Positions 43,750 to 52,854 of a DNA stretch of 64,000 bases are shown piece after piece. Position 1 is the stretch's first letter; every line of letters starts with the position of its first letter. The DNA comes from UBA8949 sp942493365 (GTDB taxonomy: Bacteria > Bacillota > Clostridia > Saccharofermentanales > UBA5734). The notes beneath the pieces are model-generated. The model made no database searches and was not told where the DNA came from. It saw nothing but the letters and a program-made list of their open reading frames with translations. The stretch covers positions 2,108,001 through 2,172,000 of the forward strand of contig OW818697.1 in the NCBI GenBank assembly GCA_942493365.1, read 5' to 3'. Position numbers and translations under genes: made by a program.

Positions 43750-45504
43750 TCAATACTTGCGTTTGATTTTTTTCGATGTGGTCTTTTCAAATTCGGTGTC
43801 GCGAATGGTGAAGCTCTTGATGTATTTGTAGGTGGTCAGCGAGTGATTGACCTTTTTGACGACGTCGGCGATCAGCTGGCGGACGGCCTCGGAATTGGCG
43901 TCGGTTTCGCCGGTCTCTTCGGTGATCTTTTCCATGTCCGGGAAGATCTCGGCGGCCACGCGGGTATCGCCGTCGCTGTCGCTGACGCCGGTGACCAGGC
44001 TTTCGGCGACATAGCCGGTGCGGGCAAGCAGAAATTCGATCTCCTCGGGGAAGATGTTTTTGCCGTTTTTGTTGATGATGACGTTCTTCTTGCGGCCGGT
44101 GATGATGACAAAATTGTCTTTGTCCATGTAGCCCAGATCGCCGGTATGGAAGAAGCCGTCGGCATCAATGGCCTCGCGGGTGGCCTCTTCGTTTTCGTAA
44201 TAGCCGAGCATAACATTCGGGCCTTTGCCGATGATCTCACCAATGCCGTTTTCGTCCTTGTCGATGATGCGGACGTCAACACCGGGCAACGGCAACCCAG
44301 CCGAACGGTTGTTGTAAATCACATCGCGGTTGAGCGCCAGGATCGGCGCGCACTCGGTCAGGCCGTAGCCCTGAACGGTGTGAATGCCGAGGTCCTGCAT
44401 GCCCTTGATGATCTTGGGATCGATGGCTGCGCCGCCGGCGATCATCAGGCGCAGGTGGCCGCCGAAAGTGTCATGGATGCGTGAGAAGAGCGAACGGCGC
44501 TTGTCGACGCCGATCTTGCGCAGGGTGTTGCTGATCTTGAGGCCGAGCTTGAATTTTTTGGCCAGCTTGGGGTCGGACGTCGCCGACTTGATGATCTTTT
44601 TGTAGAACATCTCCACCATCAGCGGCACGACCAGGATCATCGTGGCCTTGCTCTCTTGCATGTTCTTGACGATGTGGCGCAGGCCCTCGCAGGCCGCAAC
44701 CGTGCAGCCGCGGTAGATTGGGCACAGGAAGCCGCAGGTGCACTCGTAGGTGTGGTGAAGTGGCAGGACCGACAAGAAGATGTCGTCCGGGCCGATGTAG
44801 AGCATGCTGCACATGGCTTGCAGGTTGATGCAGATGTTTTTGTGCGACAACATGACCGCCTTGGACTGGGCCGTCGTGCCCGAGGTGAAGAGCAGGATGC
44901 TCAGAATTTCGGAGTCGATTACGGCCTCGGTGAAGCTCTTGTCGCCGCCAGCCAGGGCCTTCTCGCCCGCCGCCAGCCAGTCCCAGAAATACTCGTCCTT
45001 GCCGGCCGGCTCGTCCATGCAGACGAAATACTTGACCGACGGAATGCTGGCGCGAATGGCGTCAACTTCCTTCTTTTTGCTTTTGGCATAGATGAGGATA
45101 TCGGCATGTGAGCGATTCAGGAGACTCTCGATCTCGGCTGTCGGCAGTTCCTTGTCCAGCGGTACAACGACACCGGTGCCGTTGACCGTGGCCAGGTAGG
45201 TGACGTACCATTCGTAGCGCGTCTCGGCTAGGATGGCGACGCGGGCCTCCTTGAGACCGAGCTTCTTGAACTTGGTGCCCAGCGCGTCGATGTCGCGGTC
45301 GTATTGTTTGTAGGAAACCGGCATGTAGGGCACAATACGCTCCGCGGTGCCGTCGTTTGGCTGCGTTTCAATCGGAGTCTGGCGCGAGGCGCGCGGGTCC
45401 TTGATCAGGAACGCGGCCTTTTCGCCGTAAATGCTGGTGCTTTGCTTGATCATATCCCGGAGATCGTTGATTTTTCTAACATCATAGAGCGGTACGTTTT
45501 TCAT
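43750..45504 (-). CDS. Long-chain acyl-CoA synthetase (AMP-forming)
   Basis: This is a 584-residue ANL-superfamily enzyme. The P-loop LLFTSGTTAQSKAVMLSH, the adenylate motif YGLTECAP, GDLGYMD and the hinge ITGRKKNVIINKNGKN are all present. It activates fatty acids with ATP and CoA. The tail ends TSKKIKRKY with the catalytic Lys region. ATG 45504 is chosen for GAGGAT seven bases upstream. It lies 19 bases upstream of the PTS gene on the same strand. Confidence 0.9.
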   Translation of the reverse strand: MKNVPLYDVRKINDLRDMIKQSTSIYGEKAAFLIKDPRASRQTPIETQPNDGTAERIVPYMPVSYKQYDRDIDALGTKFKKLGLKEARVAILAETRYEWYVTYLATVNGTGVVVPLDKELPTAEIESLLNRSHADILIYAKSKKKEVDAIRASIPSVKYFVCMDEPAGKDEYFWDWLAAGEKALAGGDKSFTEAVIDSEILSILLFTSGTTAQSKAVMLSHKNICINLQAMCSMLYIGPDDIFLSVLPLHHTYECTCGFLCPIYRGCTVAACEGLRHIVKNMQESKATMILVVPLMVEMFYKKIIKSATSDPKLAKKFKLGLKISNTLRKIGVDKRRSLFSRIHDTFGGHLRLMIAGGAAIDPKIIKGMQDLGIHTVQGYGLTECAPILALNRDVIYNNRSAGLPLPGVDVRIIDKDENGIGEIIGKGPNVMLGYYENEEATREAIDADGFFHTGDLGYMDKDNFVIITGRKKNVIINKNGKNIFPEEIEFLLARTGYVAESLVTGVSDSDGDTRVAAEIFPDMEKITEETGETDANSEAVRQLIADVVKKVNHSLTTYKYIKSFTIRDTEFEKTTSKKIKRKY

Positions 45505-45591
45505 ATTCAGTATCCTCACTATCTTCAATTGTCATCTAAAAATTACTTCGATACAAATTATAGCCGATGTTTGCGCGTTTGGGAAATGGTA

Positions 45592-45620
45592 TTGACAAGA
45601 TAACCCCCCTCAGCTAAAAT
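45592..45620 (+). promoter_or_regulatory. SigA-type promoter of tRNA-Ala
   Basis: TTGACA (45592-45597), 17-base spacer, TAAAAT (45615-45620). CCCTCAG before the -10 box and CTGAGGG after it can pair around the promoter, a possible operator or chance. Confidence 0.85.
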
Positions 45621-45644
45621 AAAGTTCGCCTGAGGGCAAAATAC

Positions 45645-45720
<76 letters not shown>

Positions 45721-45747
45721 AATGTATCAATGCTTATTGATACAAAG

Positions 45748-45775
45748 AAACCACCGGAAACGGTGGTTTTTCTTA
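45748..45775 (+). terminator. Rho-independent terminator after tRNA-Ala
   Basis: Stem AAACCACCG/CGGTGGTTT with a GAAA tetraloop, followed by TTTCTT. Confidence 0.9.
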
Positions 45776-45871
45776 TTGATTAGGGTTTTAAGACGGTGTT
45801 TATGCTTCGTTAAAGTATATAAACCATTTTGGTATAAAATAGACCCCATAGAATGGACAGTAAAACTGTGG

Positions 45872-46162
45872 TTATAAAACCGACAGTACCTCTCTAGCCA
45901 TTCGAAGTACTTCTGTTCCGTTTATGCCTAAAGTGTTGGTGGACAATTTCTCAGCGGACATCGCGGCAATCTGCATAATGAAATATTTCTCTAGTTTGAT
46001 ATTGTTCTTGTATTGTGAGGCTCTACTTTGCCAAGTCATGACTTTTTTGAAACTCTCATGGCACTGATCGCAATGCTTGTAGTACGCATATGATGTATAC
46101 CATGTGGCTCCGATCTTTGACAGGATATCTCCGTACTCAAAGCTAAAGCTATGCTGTGTCAT
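45872..46162 (-). CDS. Hypothetical protein, 96 residues
   Basis: A small soluble protein with no recognised family and one CxxC (HCDQCHESF). ATG 46162 is chosen for AAAGGAG about five bases upstream. It is predicted all-helical and AT-rich, and lies downstream of the decayed AbiE-type module. Confidence 0.5.
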   Translation of the reverse strand: MTQHSFSFEYGDILSKIGATWYTSYAYYKHCDQCHESFKKVMTWQSRASQYKNNIKLEKYFIMQIAAMSAEKLSTNTLGINGTEVLRMAREVLSVL

Positions 46163-46249
46163 TTCCTTCTCCTTTTTGATCACTCAAAGTTCGCTTCTAT
46201 ATAGACTGCAGTGAGTAATTTCGCTTTGTTTAAAAATTCAATTGAATTT

Positions 46250-46755
46250 TTAAACTCCTGCTTCAATTATGCCATGTATAAATCCAGAAATCGACAAACA
46301 TTTAGCACATAAACTTCCCTCTTTTTTTAATAGGTCAGAAATCAGTGTGTTAACCCATTCAACAGCATCGTCAATGCTCAATGTTACAGGCAAGCTTCCA
46401 GCTTGTGCTGCATAAAGGCGATCCCAATTGATACCTTTCACAATAGTTGGTGGCCATTCCTGTTGCCGTCTGGATTTGAAAAGTCTCTGACATGTTTTGT
46501 AGATCATGGAGAAATCAAAAGGTTCCTGATTGATTATAAGTTGCAAATCAATTAAATCATGCGCCCTTTCGCTGTTTTCTGTACTCAGTGCATGTAATTT
46601 CTGTGCGATCTGGTGATGAATGGGCAATAGCGCTATCGGAGCAGGCTCTGGAAAATTTAGTTGGGTAAATATATCCACAATGTCTTTAGATATTAAATAG
46701 TCCGGTTGATCTGTTTCGCCAATTTCATCATGTTATTCGGGCATTTTTCAGGCAT
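46250..46755 (-). pseudogene. AbiEii-type nucleotidyltransferase toxin, catalytic half deleted
   Basis: An ATG at 46755 overlaps the AbiEi stop and keeps a few codons of the toxin start (MPEK...). It then runs out of frame into a stop. In another frame a C-terminal half is intact: DEIGETDQPDYLISKDIVDI, then PAPIALLPIHHQIAQKLHAL and RAHDLIDLQLI, the conserved C-terminal signature of AbiEii toxins. The N-terminal nucleotidyltransferase motif (GSxxD region) is gone, so an internal deletion of roughly 100-150 codons is inferred. No toxic activity is expected. Confidence 0.78.
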
Positions 46756-47281
46756 TTTTGACCTCCTTCGTTAACTGTTTTTCTTCACTAGCTGTGATAA
46801 TCCCTAACCTTCTGGCCTCATGAATTGCGGCAATCAAGCGTTCATTTATAATTGAGCCCACACAGGCACGGATCGCATTGGCAACACTTTGCGAAGGAAT
46901 TCCTTCGTAATAGGATTTGGTTTCTTGGTCATGTATTTTAACCACGTGTATGTAATCAGGCAGTTTTTTGCGCATTCGAACTGGGGTTGCAACTTGGATG
47001 AACGCTGGATTTGTAGGGATAAGACCATGCAGCGCCAAGACCGATTCACCATAAAGATAGGCTTCCGTGCCAACCAGCTTAACCGCTTCTGCATAGGCGT
47101 CCAATGGTGTCGGAATATATCTGGCCAAACGATACAAACCATGCCCGAGTCGCTTGAGCTTCCCGCGATGTGCCAATTTTACCAGCTCAATATTGGGTAT
47201 GCCAATATCGCGGGCCTCATCCGACATGATAAGGCCGTAGTTGTCCGCTGCAATTTCATAGATTAAATCATAAATGCTCAT
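46748..47281 (-). CDS. AbiEi-type antitoxin/transcriptional autoregulator
   Basis: This is a 177-residue protein. A winged-helix N-terminus (MSDEARDIGIPNIELVKLAHRG) is followed by the AbiEi C-terminal domain (PTPLDAYAEAVKLVGTEAYL, GESVLALHGL). AbiEi proteins antagonise AbiEii and repress their own promoter. ATG 47281 starts inside an inverted repeat and close to the predicted transcription start. The partner toxin downstream is broken, while this gene is intact. Confidence 0.85.
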   Translation of the reverse strand: MSIYDLIYEIAADNYGLIMSDEARDIGIPNIELVKLAHRGKLKRLGHGLYRLARYIPTPLDAYAEAVKLVGTEAYLYGESVLALHGLIPTNPAFIQVATPVRMRKKLPDYIHVVKIHDQETKSYYEGIPSQSVANAIRACVGSIINERLIAAIHEARRLGIITASEEKQLTKEVKNA

Positions 47282-47317
47282 GCCAATACTATACCATTTT
47301 ATGGATAGTATTGGCAA
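47281..47317 (-). promoter_or_regulatory. AbiEi operator and leaderless promoter
   Basis: Inverted repeat TGCCAATACTAT (47281-47292) and ATAGTATTGGCA (47305-47316), 12-base perfect arms. Minus-strand TTGCCA (47312-47317) and TATAGT (47288-47293) are 18 bases apart within it. Transcription would start at or next to the ATG at 47281, giving a leaderless mRNA. No ribosome site is visible. Confidence 0.72.
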
Positions 47318-47412
47318 GCCACCAGTCTAGGTTGATTTCTACCTATTATCTTGTGTAGTAGGAATATGAAAGCAGGTGATGCCTGAACATCAATTGTAAT
47401 GCCATCGTTTCG

Positions 47413-47625
47413 GTGACCGAGGCAAACCAAAACTTCTCCCGTGTGACGCGCATTGCCGAAAAGAATGGCCAAGCAGTCATTTTCAAAAATAACCGCCCGA
47501 AATACCTGCTGGTCGATCTCGAAAGTGCTCCGCCCATCGAAATGACAGAGGACGAGAAAATCGATTTTGTCGCCGCGCGCATTTTGAGAAAATATAAACC
47601 CGCATTTCTCGAGTTGGCCAAATGA
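47413..47625 (+). CDS. Phd/YefM-type antitoxin
   Basis: The visible 70 residues contain VTEANQNFSRVTRIAEKNG and the beta-strand block FKNNRPKYLLVDLES of the Phd fold. The family normally has about ten more N-terminal residues. These are encoded upstream in frame (NINCNAIVS) from a CTG at 47383 behind AGGTG, where an ATG would be expected. GTG 47413 is the first standard start but lacks a ribosome site. It neutralises Doc toxins and autoregulates. Its stop overlaps the doc start (ATGA). Confidence 0.75.
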   Translation: MTEANQNFSRVTRIAEKNGQAVIFKNNRPKYLLVDLESAPPIEMTEDEKIDFVAARILRKYKPAFLELAK

Positions 47626-47871
47626 TTAAGTTTTCGAATCGGCATGTACGTCATGCTGTCTTTCCTTGAAGTCAACGGAATCAAACTGGATTGCACAAAC
47701 GAAGAGGTAGCTGATGCTGGCCTCGCTGTAGCTGCGGGCAAAATGGGCTGCGTGCGGCTTCGCGATTGGGTGGTTGAGCATAAAGGCGTTGCAGCTTGGT
47801 ATCCTGAGGGATGCTTTTATCGGCAAAGGGCGGCAATAATTATTTTCCCCATGATTTTTGTGATATTATGA
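47622..47871 (+). pseudogene. Doc-type (Fic-fold) toxin, catalytic region deleted
   Basis: ATG 47622 overlaps the antitoxin stop and gives MIKFS, a usual Doc beginning. Then the frame jumps to RIGMYVMLSFLEVNGIKLD ... ADAGLAVAAGKMG, the C-terminal part of Doc. The HPFxDGNKR active-site motif and about 60 preceding residues are missing; only its final RIG remains. The C-terminal frame beyond the RDWVVEHK segment also looks altered. No kinase or Fic activity is expected. Confidence 0.78.
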
Positions 47872-47955
47872 ATACCAGAGCGTAACAAGCAATCAAATAT
47901 ATGGTCGGCCTTTTGTAACTGGTGATTTCAAATTTGAATTTTTATGGAGGTTTCT

Positions 47956-48561
47956 ATGATTCGATGTGCTACGTGTGGTGCGGACAACTATGACAATTCA
48001 GCCAGCTGCTTCAATTGCGGCAATTCATTCACTTACGTACAAAATGCAATGAACGTCTATCCAGTCGAATGTCCCAACTGCCACCTGCTGGTTCCATCCA
48101 ACAGTCCTTTTTGCGGGAATTGCGGCATCGATATGCGCCTTGGCCCCGTCAAAAGAGGTATCGGTGGCTGGTTGGTTCTTCCTCTGATCGGCGTCTATCT
48201 GACGCTTGTTTCGTCAATTCTCGTTTTTTTCAGTGGATTAATCGTACTCCTAAACAGTCAATATGTTTCTGACCGTCTTATACCAACCATCTACTTTGAA
48301 CTTTTTATTAATTTGGCATTATTTGTTCTTAGTATCATTGCTTTGGTACTTTTCCATTCGAAGAAAATTGTGCTGCCAAAGTACATGATCATCTTGTACA
48401 TTTTAGGGTTTTTGTTTGGTTTCATTGACACCTTATGGGTGATGTCAATCGTCTATACCCCCGATATGATCTTTACACTTGTGTCGAAGTTTGTTGCGCC
48501 GGCCATCTGGATTCCCTACTTTCTGATCTCGAAACGAGTCAAAAATACGTTCATCCGATAA
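47956..48561 (+). CDS. Zinc-ribbon membrane protein (DUF2569-like)
   Basis: This is a 201-residue protein. Two N-terminal zinc-ribbon motifs (CATCG...CFNCG and CPNC...CGNCG) are followed by four transmembrane helices beginning GWLVLPLIGVYLTLV, the DUF2569 signature. ATG 47956 has GGAGG six bases upstream. Function unknown. Confidence 0.8.
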   Translation: MIRCATCGADNYDNSASCFNCGNSFTYVQNAMNVYPVECPNCHLLVPSNSPFCGNCGIDMRLGPVKRGIGGWLVLPLIGVYLTLVSSILVFFSGLIVLLNSQYVSDRLIPTIYFELFINLALFVLSIIALVLFHSKKIVLPKYMIILYILGFLFGFIDTLWVMSIVYTPDMIFTLVSKFVAPAIWIPYFLISKRVKNTFIR

Positions 48562-48581
48562 CACCGCACAATTCGTGCTTA

Positions 48582-48620
48582 CGAAAAGGCCAGAAACCAC
48601 TGAGGTTCCTGGCCTTTTCG
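48582..48620. terminator. Bidirectional rho-independent terminator
   Basis: Stem CGAAAAGGCCAG/CTGGCCTTTTCG between convergent genes, with A-runs and T-runs on both sides. Confidence 0.9.
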
Positions 48621-48645
48621 TATGCTCTAAATTATGCGACGGCGA

Positions 48646-49923
48646 CTATTCGGCTTCGATTGCCTTTCTGCTTTCGCCAGGCTTTTTGGGGATTTTGATG
48701 AAAGCCATGATCACAATACCGACGACAGCCGCGATGCCGGCAATGATGAAGGCGGTCGAAAACGCGCCTGTCTTGCTGAGGTAGGCGACTGTGAAGGATG
48801 ATGCAACGGCGCCGATGCCAAAACCGATCAGGATCATGCCGTAGTTGGTCGCGACGTTTTTGCCGCCCCAGAAGTCAGCAGTCATGGCCGGGAAGACACC
48901 GAGGTAGCCGCCGTAGGAGAAGCCGATGACGGCGATGACGGCCAGCATCAGGTAGCCGCTGACGAAGGAAACGCCGACGATGGACAGGCCGGTAACGACC
49001 AGCAGGAGCATGATCGTGCGCTTGCGACCGAGTTTATCCGAGACCCAGCCCCAGAAGAGACGGCCGAAGGAGTTGCAGGCGGTAATGATCATGACGCCGG
49101 CGATGGCTTCCTCAGGTTTAAGGCCGCTGTCTTTTTGCAGACCGAGAATCTTGGCCATCGGGATCATCATCGAGCCGGCGGCCGTGGCGCACATCAGGAC
49201 CAGCGTCACCAGATAGAACTGCGGCGTGCGCAGCACTTCCGAGGGCTTGAACTGATGGGTGTTGAGCGTGCTCGAGGCGAGCGGGGGCGTCCAGTTCTTG
49301 GGCATGTAGCCTTCGGGGGGAGGGTTGATGAAGAGCGAGCCGACAATGGTAACGACCACGAACAGGCCGCCCAGGATGGCAAAGGTCGGCAGGACCGTGA
49401 ACTGCTTGATCAGGGATTCAGCGACATTGGTGAAGACCAGTCCGCCAAAGCCGAGGGCCGAAACGATGATGCCGGTGACCATGCCGCGTTTGTCCGGGAA
49501 CCATTTTTGGCAGGTGGCGATGGTTGTGGTGTAAGCCATGCCCATACCGATACCGCCGAGGATGCCATAGGACAGCCAGAGCAGCCAGGGCGTGTCCTGG
49601 GTGACGAACATAGTCAGAAAGAAGCCGATGCCGATCACAATGCCGCCACCGATGATGACCGGACGCGGATGTTTATACTTTTCCAGCAGCTTGCCGCCCA
49701 GCGTACTGCCGACGGTCAGCAGCAGCAACAACACCGCGTAAGCCAGGGTACCGTAAGTGGGATCCCAGTGGAAAAGGGCATTGGGTGTTTTTTCGGTGTA
49801 GATCAGGTAGGACTGGAAGACACTCCAAATGTAGGCCGTACCTAGGCACATCTGGATGAAGATGCTGGCGATGACTGGTATCCAGCGGTTGAATTTCGGG
49901 GTTGAAAGACTCGTCGTGTTCAT
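48646..49923 (-). CDS. MFS transporter, oxalate/formate antiporter (OFA)-like
   Basis: This is a 425-residue protein with 12 predicted helices. IFIQMCLGTAYIWSVFQSYL at the N-terminus, GIGMGMAYTTTIATCQKWFP and DKRGMVTGIIVSALGFGGLV in the middle are typical of the OFA family of carboxylate carriers. It should exchange small organic acids; the substrate is not evident. ATG 49923 is preferred for GGAGG five bases upstream. Confidence 0.85.
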   Translation of the reverse strand: MNTTSLSTPKFNRWIPVIASIFIQMCLGTAYIWSVFQSYLIYTEKTPNALFHWDPTYGTLAYAVLLLLLTVGSTLGGKLLEKYKHPRPVIIGGGIVIGIGFFLTMFVTQDTPWLLWLSYGILGGIGMGMAYTTTIATCQKWFPDKRGMVTGIIVSALGFGGLVFTNVAESLIKQFTVLPTFAILGGLFVVVTIVGSLFINPPPEGYMPKNWTPPLASSTLNTHQFKPSEVLRTPQFYLVTLVLMCATAAGSMMIPMAKILGLQKDSGLKPEEAIAGVMIITACNSFGRLFWGWVSDKLGRKRTIMLLLVVTGLSIVGVSFVSGYLMLAVIAVIGFSYGGYLGVFPAMTADFWGGKNVATNYGMILIGFGIGAVASSFTVAYLSKTGAFSTAFIIAGIAAVVGIVIMAFIKIPKKPGESRKAIEAE

Positions 49924-50209
49924 GGGAACCTCCATTTGGCCTCGTGGGCAGCTAATTATAGACTGGGCGGGTCAGGGGTGGTTCGAGTTTTGATTTGGCG
50001 CGTTTGCGCCTTTATCATTATAGAGGTTGAATAAAAAATACCTAGGCCTGCTTCTTGGGCAAGAGTTGAACGTTTTCTGATATTTTTTTGTCTTCAAACT
50101 ATAAAATAACCGCTGATAATTTGTAAGGTTTTGTGCATCAGGGTCAAAAACCATTGCCGCGCCATCTCCTATGATTTACGATGACCCCAAAACGAGCAAG
50201 GGAGTCAAC

Positions 50210-51007
50210 ATGCGTCAGCACAATGATCCTAAAATCTTTCACGTCGAGATCCTGCCGCCCAAGCAGGCGTCGGAAAATCTGGACGTCGATCTGGCGCTGT
50301 TCGCGGAAAAGTACGAGCGCGTGATGGCCAGCGGCTATTGCGCCTGCATCACCGACAACGCCATGGGGCATCTGGCCTTTCAGGGCACCGAGATGATTGA
50401 AGAGCTGGGATTGGATGTCCAGCCCGACCAGGTCATGATTCACTTGAACACCTTCCACACCAAGGGCGACCTTGACAACATACTCGACGCCTGCCAAGCC
50501 AAGGGCATCCGCTGCCTGCTGGTCATCACCGGCGACGGCTCGGACCGACTGCCCAAGCTGGAGCCGGCGGACATTGGCGTAACCGGCGTGGCTTCGGTCA
50601 CTTCGGTTGAACTGCTGCAGTACATCCGGCAGGCCTACCCCGGCGTCTTTTCTTTGGGTGTGGCCTTTAATCCCTATGAACCGGCGGCGCATGAGTTTGC
50701 CAAACTGGCGCGCAAGCTCGCTGCCGGCGCGGAATTCGTCATCACCCAGCCGGTCATCGAACGCAACGTCGTCGTCGATGAACTGCTGCTTAAGTATCCC
50801 GACCTGCCGGTGATTGTCGAGGCCTGGATGAGCAAAAAGCTGCATCTGCTGTCCGACGCCATCGGTTACGAGATCCCGGAAAATACCGAGTTTGACCCGA
50901 TTGCCACCCTGCTGTCGCTGCATCAGCTGTACCCCAAGTGCGGCGTCTACCTTTCGTTGCTGGGCTTCAAGACCCAGTACCATCTGATTGAAAACACCTG
51001 GAAATAG
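50210..51007 (+). CDS. Methylenetetrahydrofolate reductase-like (MetF family) protein
   Basis: This is a 265-residue TIM-barrel protein of the MTHFR family. FHVEILPPK at the start, ACITDNAMG, HLNTFHTKGDLDNILDACQA, LLVITGDG and FSLGVAFNP ... FVITQPVIER follow the MTHFR order. AAGGGAG precedes ATG 50210. It is immediately upstream of etfB and etfA, so its electron partner is likely the Etf pair or a flavoprotein complex. It is slightly short against the usual about 290 residues. Confidence 0.82.
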   Translation: MRQHNDPKIFHVEILPPKQASENLDVDLALFAEKYERVMASGYCACITDNAMGHLAFQGTEMIEELGLDVQPDQVMIHLNTFHTKGDLDNILDACQAKGIRCLLVITGDGSDRLPKLEPADIGVTGVASVTSVELLQYIRQAYPGVFSLGVAFNPYEPAAHEFAKLARKLAAGAEFVITQPVIERNVVVDELLLKYPDLPVIVEAWMSKKLHLLSDAIGYEIPENTEFDPIATLLSLHQLYPKCGVYLSLLGFKTQYHLIENTWK

Positions 51008-51017
51008 AGGAATTTTT

Positions 51018-51806
51018 ATGAAAATCGTCGTCTGCATCAAGCAAGTCCCGGCCTCCAACAATGCCAAGATCGATCCGGAGAGCAAGCGGATTGTTCGCGA
51101 AGGCGTCGATGCCATGCTCAACCCTTTTGACACCTACGCCCTTGAAGCGGGCGTCCAGTTGCGCGAGCGTTTCGGCGGCGAAGTCATCGTGCTGTCGATG
51201 GGGCCGGACAAGGCCAATCTGGTGTTGCGCGAAGCCCTGGCCGTCGGCGCCGATCGCGCGATCTTGCTCAGCGACCGCGCTTTTGGCGGGTCGGACACCT
51301 GGGCGACCAGCTACACGCTGGCCAAAGCCATCGCCAAAATCGGTGACGTCGATCTGGTCATCTGCGGCAAGCAGGCAGTCGACGGCGACACGGCCCAGGT
51401 CGGGCCGGGCATTGCCGCTCATCTCGACTGGCTGCAGGCGACCTATGTCATGAAGCTCGAGGACGCCTCGCCGACTGGCATCCGGGTTCAGCGCATGCAC
51501 GAAGACGGTTATGACATCTGCGAACTGGATTTCCCGGCCGTCATCACCGTCGTCAAGGGCATCAATTCGCCCCGCATCCCCTCGCTGCGCGGACGCCTGG
51601 CGGCGCAAAAGTTCGAGATCCCCATCTGGCATCCCAGCGACATCGGCGCCGAGCTCGACAAAATCGGCCTGGACGGCTCGCCGACGCGCGTCGTCAAAAC
51701 CCAGCCACCCCTACAGCGCTGCACCGTCACCCAGGTCATCACCGGCGCGCCTGGCGACTGTGCCAGCGAACTGATCCAGGCGCTTCGTCTGCGCAGCATT
51801 TTGTAA
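51018..51806 (+). CDS. etfB: Electron transfer flavoprotein beta subunit
   Basis: This is a 262-residue EtfB. MKIVVCIKQVPASNNAKIDP, MLNPFDTYALEAG, VLSMGP and the conserved AVDGDTAQVGPGIAA and SLRGRLAAQKFEIP segments identify it. ATG 51018 has AGAGGAA upstream, 10 bases after metF. With EtfA it binds FAD and AMP/FAD and passes electrons. Confidence 0.94.
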   Translation: MKIVVCIKQVPASNNAKIDPESKRIVREGVDAMLNPFDTYALEAGVQLRERFGGEVIVLSMGPDKANLVLREALAVGADRAILLSDRAFGGSDTWATSYTLAKAIAKIGDVDLVICGKQAVDGDTAQVGPGIAAHLDWLQATYVMKLEDASPTGIRVQRMHEDGYDICELDFPAVITVVKGINSPRIPSLRGRLAAQKFEIPIWHPSDIGAELDKIGLDGSPTRVVKTQPPLQRCTVTQVITGAPGDCASELIQALRLRSIL

Positions 51807-51818
51807 GGTGGCGCTAAC

Positions 51819-52835
51819 ATGATTATCTTGAATGAATCCGACAAATCACAATACACCAACGTCTGGGTCGTCGCCGAGATGATGGCCGGTCACGTCCAGC
51901 CAGTCACCCATGAATTGATCGGTGTCGCCCGCAAATTAGCTGATGACCGCGGTTCGCAGGTTTGGGTCATCCTGATGAGCGCCACCATCACCGACCAGGC
52001 GCCTGCCCTTTTCGCCTCCGGCGCTGACCGGGTCGTCGTCATCGATGACCTTCGCTTGGCCGGCTTTACCGACGAGATCGAAGCCAAGGTTTTGGTGCGG
52101 CTGATCAAAAAGTACCAGCCCGAGATCGTTATCTGCGGCGCGACCACCCGCGGTCGCGCGCTGATTCCGCGCGTTGCCGTGCTGGCCAACTGCGGTCTGA
52201 CCGCCGACTGCACCGAGCTGAGCATCGACCCGGGCAATGGCGACCTCCTGCAAACGCGCCCGGCCTTCGGCGGTAACATCATGGCTACCATCCGCTGTGC
52301 CAAGCATCGGCCGCAAATGGCCACCGTTCGGCCCAGGGTCCTGCAGGCTCCGGAGCCCGACCTGTCGCGCACCGGCGAGGTGATCGTCGAAGCCGTCGAG
52401 GACAGCGACGCCAGCAAAATCAAGCGCATCATCGAAGTCATCCACAGCACCGATGAAGTAGTCAATCTGGCCGACGCTCAGATCATCATCGCCGGTGGCC
52501 GCGGCATGAAGGGGCCCGCTGGATTTGACCTGCTGCGCCAACTTGCCGCCCGGGTCGGCGGCGCGGTCGGCGCCAGCCGCGCCGCGGTCGACGCCGGCTG
52601 GATCGCCTATGCCCATCAGGTCGGCCAGACCGGCCAGACCGTTCAGACCAAGGTCTACATAGCTTGCTCCATTTCGGGACAGATCCAGCATCTGGTCGGC
52701 ATGCAGTCCTGTGACCTGATCGTCGCCATCGACAAAAACCCCGACACCCCGATGATGCAGGTTGCCGACATCGCCCTGGTCGGTGATGTCTTCGAGATCA
52801 TCCCCGAGCTGATCCGGCAAATCCCCAAGCTTTAA
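51819..52835 (+). CDS. etfA: Electron transfer flavoprotein alpha subunit
   Basis: This is a 338-residue EtfA. The C-terminal FAD domain is complete: GGRGMKGPAGFDLLRQLAAR, GGAVGASRAAVDAGW, HQVGQTGQTVQTKVYIACSI, SGQIQHLVGMQ and AIDKNPDTPM. It follows etfB by 12 bases. A second, clearly different etfA begins at the right edge of the window. Confidence 0.94.
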   Translation: MIILNESDKSQYTNVWVVAEMMAGHVQPVTHELIGVARKLADDRGSQVWVILMSATITDQAPALFASGADRVVVIDDLRLAGFTDEIEAKVLVRLIKKYQPEIVICGATTRGRALIPRVAVLANCGLTADCTELSIDPGNGDLLQTRPAFGGNIMATIRCAKHRPQMATVRPRVLQAPEPDLSRTGEVIVEAVEDSDASKIKRIIEVIHSTDEVVNLADAQIIIAGGRGMKGPAGFDLLRQLAARVGGAVGASRAAVDAGWIAYAHQVGQTGQTVQTKVYIACSISGQIQHLVGMQSCDLIVAIDKNPDTPMMQVADIALVGDVFEIIPELIRQIPKL

Positions 52836-52854
52836 GGAAAAGATGAAGAATCCC

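Noticed and set aside
50144..51133. 329-codon open frame antisense to metF
   Set aside because: Composition and lack of family features mark it as the shadow of the GC-rich metF/etfB coding strand.
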